Notes: a model not told the origin generated them from the sequence alone. 64,000 nt of DNA from an uncultured Draconibacterium sp. (GCF_963675585.1 NZ_OY776414.1:2893001-2957000), one strand, 5' to 3'. Shown: positions 26,727-36,798, counted from the first letter of the stretch. Made by a program: numbers and translations.

Positions 26727-27845
26727 CTATAAAAACTGAATGCAGACAGGACTTGGAAGTTTAATTTTATATCCGGTAAATTCGGGAATACCATTTTGCT
26801 TATTTAACTTGAAAACAGTTATATCGCCACTTTTCTGATTGGCGACCAACATCCACTTTCCATCGGGAGTAATCCCAAAATTCCGTGGCCAGTTTCCTTC
26901 AACCGAAACAGTGCCAATACTTTCCAGTGTTTGATCTTTTTCATTTACTTCGAACACTGCAATCGAATTGTGTCCCCTGTTCGATCCATACAAATATTTT
27001 CCGTCAGCAGAAATATGGATATCCGCGCAATAACTTTCGCCTTTAAAATCTTTGGGCAATGTCGAAATAATTTGGAAAGTAGCCCACTTGTTTTTGGATT
27101 TATGAATTGAAGTAATGGTTGAATTCAGTTCGTTAATCACATAAATCACATTTCCGTTGGGATGAAACTCAAAATGTCGTGGCCCCGCACCGGCTTTCAT
27201 TTTAACAAAAGCCTGGTCTGCCGCCTCTAACTTATTATCAACCAAGTTGTAAACATCCAAATGATCAGTACCTAAGTCCGCACTAAAAACTTCATTTGAA
27301 AATGGTGAAAAACGGATAGAATGTGCATGTGGCCCACTTTGCCTTGAAGGATCAGCACCTGCCCCACTGTTACGGTTCACCGTTGATGGCTCCTGCAAAC
27401 TACCATCGCTATTTACCGGATAAAGCGATGTGGTGCCGCCACCATAGGTTGCAATGGCCACAAAACTTCCATCAGGTGATACATCAACATGGCACGGATC
27501 TTCGCCATTTGACGCCTGCTTATTTAAAAATGCCAACTTTCCATCCTTTTCGATTTTGTATGCACAAACGTACCCGCCACTTTTATCTACTTCGGTTGAA
27601 ACCCTTGTTACCACATATAAATATTTTTTATTGGGAGACAAACTCAAATAATTTGGATTATCAAAACCTTTAAAAGTTTCCACCAGGCTAACGTTTCCGG
27701 TTTCGGGATTAACGCTACACAAGTATACACCTTCGGCTCCTTCCGAAGTAAAGGTTCCAACATAAAAGTTTTGCAGACTGGAAGTCTGGGCAAAAAGTGT
27801 TGAAACCAACAAAAAAGCGAATAAAAACAAAATAGATCGTTTCAT
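26727..27845 (-). CDS. Exported lactonase-type seven-bladed propeller
   Basis: 372 residues from the ATG at 27845, which gives the clean signal peptide MKRSILFLFAFLLVSTLFAQ; a longer frame upstream would overlap the CDGSH gene. Family features: YVGTFTSEGAEGVYLC, GGGTTSLYPVNSDGSL, GPHAHSIRFSP and GRNHS-type NRGHNSIAVF, ending near NFGITPDGKWMLVANQ. Lactonase family proteins include 6-phosphogluconolactonases of the YbhE type, but a periplasmic protein probably acts on another lactone. It is separate from the cytoplasmic pgl at 6.8 kb. Confidence 0.85.
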   Translation of the reverse strand: MKRSILFLFAFLLVSTLFAQTSSLQNFYVGTFTSEGAEGVYLCSVNPETGNVSLVETFKGFDNPNYLSLSPNKKYLYVVTRVSTEVDKSGGYVCAYKIEKDGKLAFLNKQASNGEDPCHVDVSPDGSFVAIATYGGGTTSLYPVNSDGSLQEPSTVNRNSGAGADPSRQSGPHAHSIRFSPFSNEVFSADLGTDHLDVYNLVDNKLEAADQAFVKMKAGAGPRHFEFHPNGNVIYVINELNSTITSIHKSKNKWATFQIISTLPKDFKGESYCADIHISADGKYLYGSNRGHNSIAVFEVNEKDQTLESIGTVSVEGNWPRNFGITPDGKWMLVANQKSGDITVFKLNKQNGIPEFTGYKIKLPSPVCIQFL

Positions 27846-27891
27846 GTTTTGTAATTTAACAGAATGATTCACGAATATAAAACGAAAACAG

Positions 27892-28128
27892 ATGAAAACA
27901 CCCATTATTGCAGAAAAAGCTCCTAAAATGCTCACTCTCGAGCCTGGCACTTATTATTGGTGTGCATGTGGAAAAAGTAAAAACCAACCTTTTTGCGATG
28001 GTTCACATGCTGGTTCTGAGTTTACTCCCATGCCATTTAAAATCGACGTAAAAAAGGATGTTTGGTTGTGCCAGTGCAAACATTCCAACAACAAGCCTTA
28101 TTGCGACGGAACACACAGAAAATTATAA
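27892..28128 (+). CDS. Twin CDGSH iron-sulfur protein
   Basis: 78 residues with two CDGSH motifs, CACGKSKNQPFCDGSH and CQCKHSNNKPYCDGTH. Each can hold a [2Fe-2S] cluster with three Cys and one His. Such proteins are redox-active and linked to iron or oxidative-stress handling; the precise role is unknown. It is divergent from the lactonase and convergent with the rubredoxin fusion. Confidence 0.92.
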   Translation: MKTPIIAEKAPKMLTLEPGTYYWCACGKSKNQPFCDGSHAGSEFTPMPFKIDVKKDVWLCQCKHSNNKPYCDGTHRKL

Positions 28129-28158
28129 ATACAACACCCTGTTTGCTTACCCATAAAA

Positions 28159-28902
28159 TCAGGATACTTTACTAAAAAAATCCTTGTCGGCATTACAAAT
28201 CGGGCATCGGTAATCTTCCGGAAGATCTTCGAATGGAGTTCCCGGTGCTATTCCCATGGATGGATCTCCTTCTTCCGGATCGTACTGGAAGCCACAAATA
28301 TTACACGAATAAACACCGTCGCCACCTTCTTTAACGGGTTCTTCTTCAGTAGTTTCTTCAACGGCAATTTCCGGCTCCGGCTCATCACCCAACTTATCAG
28401 GATCAATATAAGTAGGTGCATTTTTGGGCGAGCGCATTTTGTACTTGGCATGGTAATAAGCATAAGTTAACGGCTCTTCATTCGAGAAAACATCTCCGTC
28501 AACTACTTCTGCAATAATCAGGTAGTGCGATCCCACATCAACAGAATCCAACACCTCACAATCAAACCAGGCAACAGAAGAATTAACCACAATTGGAGCG
28601 CCTGTTTTTGCTGTTATTGTATCAACTCCCTGAAATTTATTCATATCGGCCCCTGACATAAAACCAAACTTCCCAATCAAGGACGTATCAACTTCCTTTT
28701 TTAAAACAGAAACCGAAAACTTTTTACTATCTAAAATCTTTTGAGCCGAATAGTTATTCTTGTTACAACTAATGGCAATTTTTGATGGTTCTGCAGTAAT
28801 TTGAAAGGCTGTGTTTGCAATATAACCAACTTTTTCGCCTTGAAATTCGGTTGCAATCAGGTACAATCCGTATGATAATTTATGAAATGCTGAATAATTC
28901 AT
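28159..28902 (-). CDS. Flavin reductase domain fused to rubredoxin (Hrb-like)
   Basis: 247 residues from the ATG at 28902 ([16 protein letters not shown]); upstream in-frame codons do not resemble the family. Residues 1-155 are an FMN-binding flavin-reductase/flavoredoxin domain, then an acidic linker ([13 protein letters not shown]) and a C-terminal rubredoxin with [14 protein letters not shown] and [11 protein letters not shown]. The layout matches high-molecular-weight rubredoxin, which passes electrons from NAD(P)H to oxygen- or NO-reducing flavodiiron proteins in anaerobes. No flavodiiron gene is nearby. Confidence 0.9.
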   Translation of the reverse strand: MNYSAFHKLSYGLYLIATEFQGEKVGYIANTAFQITAEPSKIAISCNKNNYSAQKILDSKKFSVSVLKKEVDTSLIGKFGFMSGADMNKFQGVDTITAKTGAPIVVNSSVAWFDCEVLDSVDVGSHYLIIAEVVDGDVFSNEEPLTYAYYHAKYKMRSPKNAPTYIDPDKLGDEPEPEIAVEETTEEEPVKEGGDGVYSCNICGFQYDPEEGDPSMGIAPGTPFEDLPEDYRCPICNADKDFFSKVS

Positions 28903-29228
28903 TACCGGGTTAAATTTTATGTTATTTGACTCCCATAAAATTAACAATAGAAATTTAGAACGGCCAGCAGAAAGTAGATAATTGCACAATTTAGAATCAT
29001 CCTACTTTAACGCCATAACACACTGATTTACTGAACCATTAATTCGAAATAAGAAATTCACGAGATTTGTATTCCCCAAATTCAGAACCTTTTTATAATA
29101 ATCTGTATTTCTTTCTGAAAAATATTTTTTTGATATGGGAAAAAATTGCAATATTTTCCATATTTTGGACAAGGAATTTAGAAACATGATGTTTCCAGTA
29201 CATTACAACTTCTCTAATAACACAAACT
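28903..29228. other. 326-bp intergenic region, nothing definite
   Basis: Divergent gap between the rubredoxin fusion and the sigma-54 regulator. I see no gene, RNA structure or repeat. Minor inverted motifs such as GGGAAAAAATTGCAATATTTTCC (about 29137-29160) are A/T-rich and could be an operator, but this is not supported. Confidence 0.3.
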
Positions 29229-30587
29229 ATGAACGACCCTAAAATGAAAAATCAGTACAAAGTCTTTATTGTTGAAGACAACATTCTATATGCCAGAGTA
29301 TTAAAAAAACAATTAACTGACGACAACCTTCAGGTAAAAGTTTTTCATAATGGGACTGATTTCATTAACAGCATGCACGAAAAACCGGATGTTGTTACGC
29401 TCGACTACACCTTGCCTGACATGACAGGTAAGGAGGTACTAGCAAAAATACAGGAAAAGCTTCCGAGCACGCAGGTAATCGTAATTTCTGCTCAGGATAA
29501 TATCAGCACCGCAATCGAGCTTATGAAAAACGGGGCTTACGACTACATAATGAAAGCTCCTGACACACGCGAGAAACTGAGCAACATTATAAAAAACATA
29601 TACAATACCGACCAGTTAAAATCGGAGAATATTATTCTGAAAGATGCGGTTAAGGAGAAATACAATTTTAAAAACCTGATAAAAGGAAACAGTCGCGAAA
29701 TTGACCATGTTTTTGAATTAATGAACAAGGCAACGCAAACCAATATTTCCGTATCTATATCGGGCGAAACAGGAACAGGTAAAGAATTGGTTGCCAAAGG
29801 AATTCACTTCAACTCAAAAAGAAGTGTAAAACCTTTTGTTGCTGTAAACGTTTCGGCAATTCCTGACGGATTAATTGAAAGCGAATTGTTTGGACACGAA
29901 AAAGGAGCATTTACAGGCGCCGACTTTAAAAAAATTGGAAAATTCGAACTGGCCAATGGCGGCACGTTATTTCTTGACGAAATTGCTGACCTAAATCTGA
30001 ACCTGCAAGCCAAATTACTGCGTGTAATTCAGGAGCGGGAATTGGTACGACTGGGAGGAAACGACACGATCCCACTTGATGTGCGCATAATTACAGCAAC
30101 ACATAAAAACCTTGCTGCACTTTCAGGAGACGAACAGTTCAGACAAGATTTATACTATCGACTACTGGGACTTCCAATTGAAATACCGCCGTTACGCCAA
30201 CGCGGAAACGATAAAATTTTGCTTGCTAAGTTTTTTGTAGATGAATTCTGCAAAGAAAATGACATGGATCCAAAAACGATTTCGAACGAAGCCAAACAAA
30301 TGCTTTTATCTTACCATTACCCGGGAAATATTCGAGAACTAAAAGCAATTATGGAATTATCGTGCGTTATGTGTTCGCGCGATTTAATAAAACCAAGCCA
30401 CCTGAATATGAACATCGATGAAAGTGTTCAGAATCTTTTGGCATCGGAAAAAACACTGGAAGAATACAACAACGAAATTGTAAAGTTCTTTTTAAACAAG
30501 TACAATCAAAATGTTAGGTTGGTGGCTTCGAAACTCGGAATCGGGAAATCAACCATTTACCGAATGCTACAGAAAAGTATGGATTAA
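29229..30587 (+). CDS. Sigma-54-dependent response regulator (NtrC family)
   Basis: 452 residues. Receiver domain 1-125 with phospho-acceptor Asp59 (VVTLDYTLPDMTG). AAA+ domain about 145-380 with Walker A GETGTGKELVAK, the sigma-54 contact motif GAFTGAD, and Walker B GGTLFLDEIADL. The C-terminal Fis-like HTH is VASKLGIGKSTIYRMLQKS. It activates RpoN promoters after phosphorylation. No cognate kinase is adjacent, so it is an orphan in this window. Start at 29229; Met7 is possible. Confidence 0.94.
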   Translation: MNDPKMKNQYKVFIVEDNILYARVLKKQLTDDNLQVKVFHNGTDFINSMHEKPDVVTLDYTLPDMTGKEVLAKIQEKLPSTQVIVISAQDNISTAIELMKNGAYDYIMKAPDTREKLSNIIKNIYNTDQLKSENIILKDAVKEKYNFKNLIKGNSREIDHVFELMNKATQTNISVSISGETGTGKELVAKGIHFNSKRSVKPFVAVNVSAIPDGLIESELFGHEKGAFTGADFKKIGKFELANGGTLFLDEIADLNLNLQAKLLRVIQERELVRLGGNDTIPLDVRIITATHKNLAALSGDEQFRQDLYYRLLGLPIEIPPLRQRGNDKILLAKFFVDEFCKENDMDPKTISNEAKQMLLSYHYPGNIRELKAIMELSCVMCSRDLIKPSHLNMNIDESVQNLLASEKTLEEYNNEIVKFFLNKYNQNVRLVASKLGIGKSTIYRMLQKSMD

Positions 30588-30600
30588 CAAAATAGAGCAT

Positions 30601-30637
30601 AAAAAATCCCGGTCAAAAAATTGATCGGGATTTTTTT
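30601..30637. terminator. Bidirectional terminator between the NtrC-type regulator and fabD
   Basis: AAAAAATCCCGGTCAA (30601-30616), loop AAAA, TTGATCGGGATTTTTT (30621-30636), one G-U pair; serves both convergent genes. Confidence 0.92.
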
Positions 30638-30651
30638 ATCTCGTAAATGAA

Positions 30652-31539
30652 TTATCCTTCGTAACTGCTAACTCCGGCAGTTTCCATTGTTCTGTCCACT
30701 TTTTTCACCAAGCCCTGAAGTACTTTACCAGGACCAATTTCGGTGAACGAAGTAGCACCTCCCGCAATCATATTCTCCACAATTTGAGTCCATTTTACAG
30801 GAGCAGTAAGTTGTGCAATCAGGTTTTCTTTAATTACCGCAGGATCAGAAACCGGCTGTGCATTTACATTCTGATAAACCGGACAAGTAGGAACACTAAA
30901 TGTAGTTGCCTCAATTGCAGCCGCCAATTCTTCGCGGGCAGGCTCCATAAACGGCGAGTGGAAAGCTCCACCTACAACTAGTTTAATGGCACGTTTTGCT
31001 CCCTTTTCGGTTAACAATTCGCAGGCTTTATCAATACCTGCCTCCGAGCCCGAAATCACCAACTGTCCGGGACAATTGTAATTTGCAGGAACAACAACAT
31101 CGTCAATTTCAGCACAAACCGCTTCAACCACATTATCAGCCAGACCAACAATTGCGGCCATTGTTGAAGGTGCTATTTCGCATGCTTTTTGCATGGCCAT
31201 TGCACGTTGCGATACCAGTTTTAAACCGTCTTCGAAAGTTAATGCACCATTTGCTACCAGTGCTGAAAACTCCCCAAGAGAATGTCCTGCAACCATGTCG
31301 GGAGCAAAGTTCTCCAATGTTTTCGCCAACAAAACCGAGTGTAGAAAAATAGCAGGCTGTGTAACCTTAGTTTGTTTCAGATCTTCAACTTCACCTTCAA
31401 ACATAATGTCGGTAATATTGAATCCTAAAATATCGTTTGCTTTTTCGAATAATGCTTTAGCTTCAGCAGAATTTTCGTACAAATCCTTTCCCATTCCAGG
31501 AAATTGAGCTCCCTGACCGGGAAAAACAAATGCCTTCAT
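30652..31539 (-). CDS. fabD: Malonyl-CoA:ACP transacylase
   Basis: 295 residues. N-terminal FPGQGAQFPGMGKDLY, nucleophile in GHSLGEFSAL (Ser near 90), and active-site His in GGAFHSPFM (near 200). It loads malonyl groups onto ACP for fatty-acid synthesis. It is transcribed alone from a good promoter. Confidence 0.96.
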   Translation of the reverse strand: MKAFVFPGQGAQFPGMGKDLYENSAEAKALFEKANDILGFNITDIMFEGEVEDLKQTKVTQPAIFLHSVLLAKTLENFAPDMVAGHSLGEFSALVANGALTFEDGLKLVSQRAMAMQKACEIAPSTMAAIVGLADNVVEAVCAEIDDVVVPANYNCPGQLVISGSEAGIDKACELLTEKGAKRAIKLVVGGAFHSPFMEPAREELAAAIEATTFSVPTCPVYQNVNAQPVSDPAVIKENLIAQLTAPVKWTQIVENMIAGGATSFTEIGPGKVLQGLVKKVDRTMETAGVSSYEG

Positions 31540-31563
31540 AATTTGAGTTTTTTAATCTGGGCG

Positions 31564-31593
31564 CAAAGTTAAATTAAAGTTTATCAGGGCAAA
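31564..31593 (-). promoter_or_regulatory. fabD: fabD promoter
   Basis: Minus strand: -7 TAACTTTG (31564-31571) and -33 TTTG (31590-31593), both perfect matches, centres 24 nt apart. Predicted start is about 20 nt before the ATG. Confidence 0.65.
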
Positions 31594-31676
31594 CTGAATC
31601 CACTCCCATATTAAATAATTTATCAAAATATTTGCGTTGCAAATCGAATATCAGGTTAAATGGTTCGAGAATTAAG

Positions 31677-33515
31677 CTACTCCACGGTGACACTTTTTGC
31701 CAGATTTCTAGGCTGATCAACATTACACCCTTTTAACAAGGCGATGTGATAAGCCAGTAACTGTAAGGGAATAACCGATAACAAAGGAGCAAGTGCAGGA
31801 TGTGATTTTGGGATTTCGATGCTATCATTCGCCAACTCTTTTAATCCGGTATCTCCTTCGGTTACAATGGCAATCACATTTCCTTTCCGTGCCTTAATTT
31901 CCTGAATGTTGCTCACCACCTTCTCGTAATAATCGTCCTGGGGAGCAACCACAACAACCGGCAAATTATCATCGACTAAGGCAATGGGGCCATGTTTCAT
32001 TTCTCCGGCCGCATAACCTTCAGCATGCACATACGAAATTTCTTTTAATTTCAGTGCGCCCTCCAAAGCAACCGGAAATAAATATCCCCTGCCTAAATAC
32101 AAGGCATTTACCGCCTCGTAATATTTTTCTGCTATCTTTTTTATGTGCTCATTCTGCTCTAAAATAGCTCTTCCTTTTTCAGGAATAGCAGCCAACTCTT
32201 TAACCATGTCTGTATATTCTTCCGGATCAATGGTACCTTTTCTTTTGGCAAGTTTTAAAGCAATCATGGTTAGAACAGTTACCTGAGCAGTAAACGCTTT
32301 TGTTGAGGCTACACCAATTTCAACTCCGGCATGCGTATATACTCCGGCATCAGTTTCGCGGGCTAAAGTCGATCCTACAACATTGCAAATTCCTATTACA
32401 GTTGCTCCTTTTTCCTTAGCCAAATGCAGGGCTGCAAGCGTATCGGCAGTCTCCCCACTCTGACTGATAAGAATGACAACATCGGTAGAATTAATTACAG
32501 GTTTTCTATACCGAAATTCCGATGCATATTCTACTTCAACCGAAACACGGGCATATTCTTCCATCATGTACTCTGCTATTAAAGCAGCATGCCACGAGGT
32601 TCCGCATCCAATAATTATTATGCGCTGAGCTGCTTCAATTTTTGGAAAAACAGTCATCAGTCCTCCCAAAACAATTTCTGAATAATCTGATTTTAAACGT
32701 CCACGAAAAGTTTCCTCAATGGTTTTTGGCTGCTCATAAATTTCCTTTAGCATGTAATATTCGTAATCGCCCTTGTCAAGCTCTCCAATTTCCAAATCAA
32801 GATTAGATACTTTTAATGACACCGGATTATTTTGAACATTTTTCAGGGTAAATCCATCTTTTTGAAGAATGGCAATGTCCTCATCGTTTAAATAAATTAC
32901 CTGACTTGTGAATTCAGCAATCGGCGAAGCATCGCTGGCAATAAAATATTCGCCATTGCCCAAGCCAACAACAAGCGGACTCCCTTTGCGGGCCACAACA
33001 ATTTTATCGTTTTCCTTTTTGCACAATACGGCAATTCCGTAAGCACCAACCACTTTCGAAAGCGCCAACTGCACAGCACCCTCCGAAGTCATTTCCTCAT
33101 CCTGATTGTAAAAAAACTCGATTAGGTTGGCCAAAACTTCCGTATCTGTTTCGCTTTTAAACGAGTAACCATGTTTAATCAAATCGTCTTTCAAACGCGC
33201 ATAATTTTCGATAATACCATTGTGCACAATCGAAAAAATACCACTCATCGAACTGTGAGGATGTGCATTTTCGTCGCTTGGTTCGCCGTGTGTGGCCCAG
33301 CGAGTATGGCCAATACCGATGTTACCGGATAGATTCTGATCGCTTACAGCCTTCTCAAGATCAGCCACTTTTCCTTTCTTTTTATAATTGTTTAACGCTC
33401 CGTTAAAAAGTGCAACACCTGCCGAATCGTAACCGCGGTACTCCAATCGTTTTAATCCGTTAACAATAATCGGAAACGCTTCCTTCTCACCTATATATCC
33501 TACAATTCCACACAT
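31677..33515 (-). CDS. glmS: Glucosamine-6-phosphate synthase (glutamine-hydrolysing)
   Basis: 612 residues. Catalytic Cys2 in MCGIVGYIG heads the class II glutamine amidotransferase domain (1-220). Two SIS isomerase domains follow, with GCGTSWHAAL and SQSGETADT, and the C-terminus ends QPRNLAKSVTVE. It makes glucosamine-6-phosphate for peptidoglycan and lipopolysaccharide. It lies 5 nt downstream of the DUF4954 gene, so the two are one operon. Confidence 0.97.
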   Translation of the reverse strand: MCGIVGYIGEKEAFPIIVNGLKRLEYRGYDSAGVALFNGALNNYKKKGKVADLEKAVSDQNLSGNIGIGHTRWATHGEPSDENAHPHSSMSGIFSIVHNGIIENYARLKDDLIKHGYSFKSETDTEVLANLIEFFYNQDEEMTSEGAVQLALSKVVGAYGIAVLCKKENDKIVVARKGSPLVVGLGNGEYFIASDASPIAEFTSQVIYLNDEDIAILQKDGFTLKNVQNNPVSLKVSNLDLEIGELDKGDYEYYMLKEIYEQPKTIEETFRGRLKSDYSEIVLGGLMTVFPKIEAAQRIIIIGCGTSWHAALIAEYMMEEYARVSVEVEYASEFRYRKPVINSTDVVILISQSGETADTLAALHLAKEKGATVIGICNVVGSTLARETDAGVYTHAGVEIGVASTKAFTAQVTVLTMIALKLAKRKGTIDPEEYTDMVKELAAIPEKGRAILEQNEHIKKIAEKYYEAVNALYLGRGYLFPVALEGALKLKEISYVHAEGYAAGEMKHGPIALVDDNLPVVVVAPQDDYYEKVVSNIQEIKARKGNVIAIVTEGDTGLKELANDSIEIPKSHPALAPLLSVIPLQLLAYHIALLKGCNVDQPRNLAKSVTVE

Positions 33516-33520
33516 AAATA

Positions 33521-35542
33521 CTATTTTAAAGCTGTTGCTTTTTTACAACTATTCATTAAACCAATCATCTCGTTACCAAGATTTGCCTTTTTCTCCATAT
33601 GAGATTTTATGGCTCTAACTGTTTCGTTTTTATCAAATTCTCCCCGAACTTCGGTAAAATCCTGCTCTCTTGCACCGTCATGTCCATCCACTCCAAAGCC
33701 GGTCATTTTTATCATCGAAAACTCCTTTTTTGCATCTTCATACAAATACCTGTCAATTTCCAACACACTTTTCTGCCATTTTTCCACAATTGCAATCACA
33801 TCTTCTCCATCAAAAACATCAATCGTTTTACCATAAAATTGCTCCAGCGCATCAACGGCCCAGGTCCATTCGTAGTTGTAATAATTTTTATGCAGCATGG
33901 CCAATCCAGAATTCACTTCCTCCAACGATAAAACAGTACCATTTTCAACCGATAGCAGCAAACTATTCAGGGCTTCGTACGGACAGATCATCCCCGCCAA
34001 GTCAACCCAGTCTCCTTTGCCAAATTTAGAGTCGGGCTGAAGCACTTTTCGAATGTCTTCACTCGTTTTATACTCCCCTCCCTGCAAACGGGTAATTATG
34101 GAATTGCCTAAAAACTTCCAAATGGCCATTTCATATAGTTCAATTCCACGATCCAGCGCACGCTTTTCGATTTTCATTTTGTCGTAGCTGTAAACAGCAG
34201 CCTGCTCTCCCGAAGTTTCGCGTATTGCCAGCATTTTATTTCTGCCCTTTATCATTTTCTGAATGGTGTACGGGCTCAACAAATTAAAATTTATAAGATC
34301 GAGTAAGTTCGAATCGGTACGTTTATCGCGTTTGGGCCATTTCTGTGTATCGCGAATTGTTCCAATACTTTTCAGATTTATTCCCGGCACCAAAATGCTT
34401 TCATCCTTACTTTCTATTAAATAAGAAAACGGAAAATCGGTGGTATCGCAATGTTTGTAATGGCGGCCCATTACCAACGAAAAAGCCCCGATACGTGAAG
34501 GCCACAACAAATAAGAATCGCTGGTAGTTTTTGCACCACGCTCAACAATTCCCTGATGAATTGGACCGAGTTTGTACAAATGGTTGCTTTGATTCGAACC
34601 GCTGCCTGCATTCAAAAAAGAATACATTCCGGCTATTAATAAGGTAGATTTATGGTGAGTTACCGTATAAGGGCCGGCAAAAATGGAGCAAGCCTCACCG
34701 TGAAATCCCTGGCAATTCGCAAAAAACAACGAATTTTCAGCCGAATAATGTTTATCCAGAATACAGCCCTGCCCTATAAAACATTTCGACACCAGTGTAG
34801 AATCGGCAATTCTGGAACCGGAGCTTACTATAAAGTTATCCATAATTACTCCTTCCCCAATTACAACAGGGGCTTCGTAATTGCTGTTTATGCTTCCGTT
34901 TTGAAGTTTTTTGGCACCGTCGATTGTTGAAAACGGGCCAACTTTAACATTCAACACTGTATTGCAATTTAGTATTTTCGAATTTGCGCCAATCGTTCCC
35001 TTTGTACTGTTCACAAAGTCGGTATAGCTCGCCACCATTGACTTTAGTGAATTTACGAGTTGAGGACGATGACGATACAAGGCCATCATATAGGCCACAT
35101 GCGTCGACAAATAATCGTAAATTGGAATTTCGCGTCCTCCACCTTCATTGATGGCCTCAACCAATACACCATTTCCAAACGAAGACTCACCATCAACCGC
35201 CAAAGTTGTAATGTTATGAATGATTACATTTTCCTCGATTGTGTAATTGGCGATATAACTCCGTACATTGTGTATTAGAGCATTCTTCCCGACTTCACAA
35301 TTGTGCAGCCAGGCATTGTATATTCCGGTTTTAAAGGTGATTCCACCCACCAAACTTACAGTTCCGGCAAAACTGTTCAAGCGAATATGTCCGGTAAATT
35401 TACTTTTCTCAATGTTGTCAGGAATAAAATCATGCGATACACGAATTAAACTCCAATCGGTAGAAGAACATCCCTGATGCACAAGCTGTCCTATTTCTTC
35501 GTCGTATAAATTCCGATATAAATTTTCTGTTTCTGGAGACAT
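33521..35542 (-). CDS. DUF4954 family protein with left-handed beta-helix
   Basis: About 673 residues from the ATG at 35542 (MSPETENLYRNLYDEEIGQL). A -7 promoter element predicts a start near 35558, so the in-frame ATG at 35560 is unlikely. The centre (about 40-330) has hexapeptide-like repeats (EKNVIIHNITTLAV-style, VGKNALIHN, IGEGVIMDNFIV), as in sugar-nucleotide acyl- and uridylyltransferases. The C-terminal half is helical. Function unknown; tight coupling to glmS suggests an amino-sugar role (inference). Confidence 0.85.
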   Translation of the reverse strand: MSPETENLYRNLYDEEIGQLVHQGCSSTDWSLIRVSHDFIPDNIEKSKFTGHIRLNSFAGTVSLVGGITFKTGIYNAWLHNCEVGKNALIHNVRSYIANYTIEENVIIHNITTLAVDGESSFGNGVLVEAINEGGGREIPIYDYLSTHVAYMMALYRHRPQLVNSLKSMVASYTDFVNSTKGTIGANSKILNCNTVLNVKVGPFSTIDGAKKLQNGSINSNYEAPVVIGEGVIMDNFIVSSGSRIADSTLVSKCFIGQGCILDKHYSAENSLFFANCQGFHGEACSIFAGPYTVTHHKSTLLIAGMYSFLNAGSGSNQSNHLYKLGPIHQGIVERGAKTTSDSYLLWPSRIGAFSLVMGRHYKHCDTTDFPFSYLIESKDESILVPGINLKSIGTIRDTQKWPKRDKRTDSNLLDLINFNLLSPYTIQKMIKGRNKMLAIRETSGEQAAVYSYDKMKIEKRALDRGIELYEMAIWKFLGNSIITRLQGGEYKTSEDIRKVLQPDSKFGKGDWVDLAGMICPYEALNSLLLSVENGTVLSLEEVNSGLAMLHKNYYNYEWTWAVDALEQFYGKTIDVFDGEDVIAIVEKWQKSVLEIDRYLYEDAKKEFSMIKMTGFGVDGHDGAREQDFTEVRGEFDKNETVRAIKSHMEKKANLGNEMIGLMNSCKKATALK

Positions 35543-35561
35543 AAATAATTTTATTACCATC

Positions 35562-35569
35562 CAAATGTA
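35562..35569 (-). promoter_or_regulatory. Candidate -7 element of the DUF4954-glmS operon
   Basis: Minus strand TACATTTG. The predicted start near 35558 supports the ATG at 35542 as the real one. TTTG at 35595-35598 is a slightly distant -33 candidate. Confidence 0.45.
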
Positions 35570-35727
35570 AATGAAATACCAATAAGGATAGCTGCAAATA
35601 ACCTAACAAAAACACAACACATGAAATAGTTATCCTAACATTATATTTATATTATATTTATATTCAGCAACATAATATATCAGAATTACATAACAATACT
35701 ACAAGAAATACAGCTCAAAAACGTAAC

Positions 35728-36720
35728 TTAAAACTGCATAATAAATGATGACAGACGAATTTTAGGTGGAAGCTGAAGCTTTTGCCGTAATCTAACGCGG
35801 GCAATTTCCACGCTTTTGGGCGTAATGTTTAACAAGCCGGAAATCTCTTTGCTCGAAAGTCCCAGACGAATGTAACAACAAAGCTTTTGATCTTTTACCG
35901 AAATAACAGGATATTTGGTTTGCAGGCGATTCAAAAAACCGGGGTGTGATTTCTCGATTTGTTTTTCAATCATCACCCAATCGGGTGTTTGAACAGAGTT
36001 CCCTTTTAACAGTTCTTCCAACTGCTTCACGACGAGCTTAATCTCTTTATCATCACCTTGTTTTCCCTTTTTCAAAAGATTTGCCGACTTATTTATGAGC
36101 TCGTTTTTTTGCGAAAGTTGCAATAAAAAAGAAACCAATTCGCGGTCTTTTAATTCAAGCTCCGATTGCAGGCGTTGTTTGGTACGAAGTTCAAATTCCT
36201 TCCCCTTTTCCAATTCGGAAATATGCCCCATTGCATTTTTCAGTCGCGTTGTATCCTGCACCGAGGCCCGTATTCCGAGGTATTTCCCTTTTTCATCGTA
36301 CACGCCTCTTACGCTCATCATACACCATCGCAACTGCTTTGTACGTGTTAAAATCCGGAACTCAAGCGACTGGTTAACCAGCACCTGATTGAGTGCTCCT
36401 TCTAAAAAACCGGCATATTTTATCCTGTCAATTTCGTAAACGAGCAACTCTTTAATTCCTGAAGATCCAATAATCTGATTAGAGGTAAATCCGGTAAGAT
36501 CGTAACACGAGGGTGAGCAATATTTAATTTGCCCTTTCGGATCGAACCACAATTCCCATCCGAAAGTAAAATCAGCAATCAACTGGTAAAACCGACGTCT
36601 TTCGCTTTCCGATTCATTTTGAAACCGGGCATTCTCCAGTTCCAGTTTCATTCCTGAAAGTTTCGATTCCAGTTCCTGAATTCGTTTTTTGAAATATTCC
36701 TGATTTTCGCTTGCCGACAT
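35728..36720 (-). CDS. PAS domain regulator with LuxR-like DNA-binding domain
   Basis: 330 residues. A short N-terminal coiled coil (about 5-45) and a PAS/PAC domain (about 45-165, KYCSPSCYDLTGFTSNQIIG and LGIRASVQDTTRLK) precede a second coiled coil (170-240). The C-terminal HTH is CCYIRLGLSSKEISGLLNITPKSVEIARVRLRQKL. It probably senses a small ligand or redox state and regulates transcription directly. No receiver or kinase domain is present. The target is unknown. Confidence 0.82.
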   Translation of the reverse strand: MSASENQEYFKKRIQELESKLSGMKLELENARFQNESESERRRFYQLIADFTFGWELWFDPKGQIKYCSPSCYDLTGFTSNQIIGSSGIKELLVYEIDRIKYAGFLEGALNQVLVNQSLEFRILTRTKQLRWCMMSVRGVYDEKGKYLGIRASVQDTTRLKNAMGHISELEKGKEFELRTKQRLQSELELKDRELVSFLLQLSQKNELINKSANLLKKGKQGDDKEIKLVVKQLEELLKGNSVQTPDWVMIEKQIEKSHPGFLNRLQTKYPVISVKDQKLCCYIRLGLSSKEISGLLNITPKSVEIARVRLRQKLQLPPKIRLSSFIMQF

Positions 36721-36798
36721 GTTTTAAAAATACAGAAAAATATGACATTCACGCAGAATCATTAAACACGAGACACCAGCCGGTTTCTCAGTGCAAGT

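Noticed and set aside
26727-27950. Longer form of the exported lactonase starting at 27950
   Set aside because: It would overlap the CDGSH gene and hide a clean signal peptide that begins at 27845.
35640-35665. TATATTTATATTATATTTATAT as a designed tandem repeat or operator
   Set aside because: Simple A/T-rich sequence of the kind common in intergenic DNA here; no symmetric structure beyond base composition.
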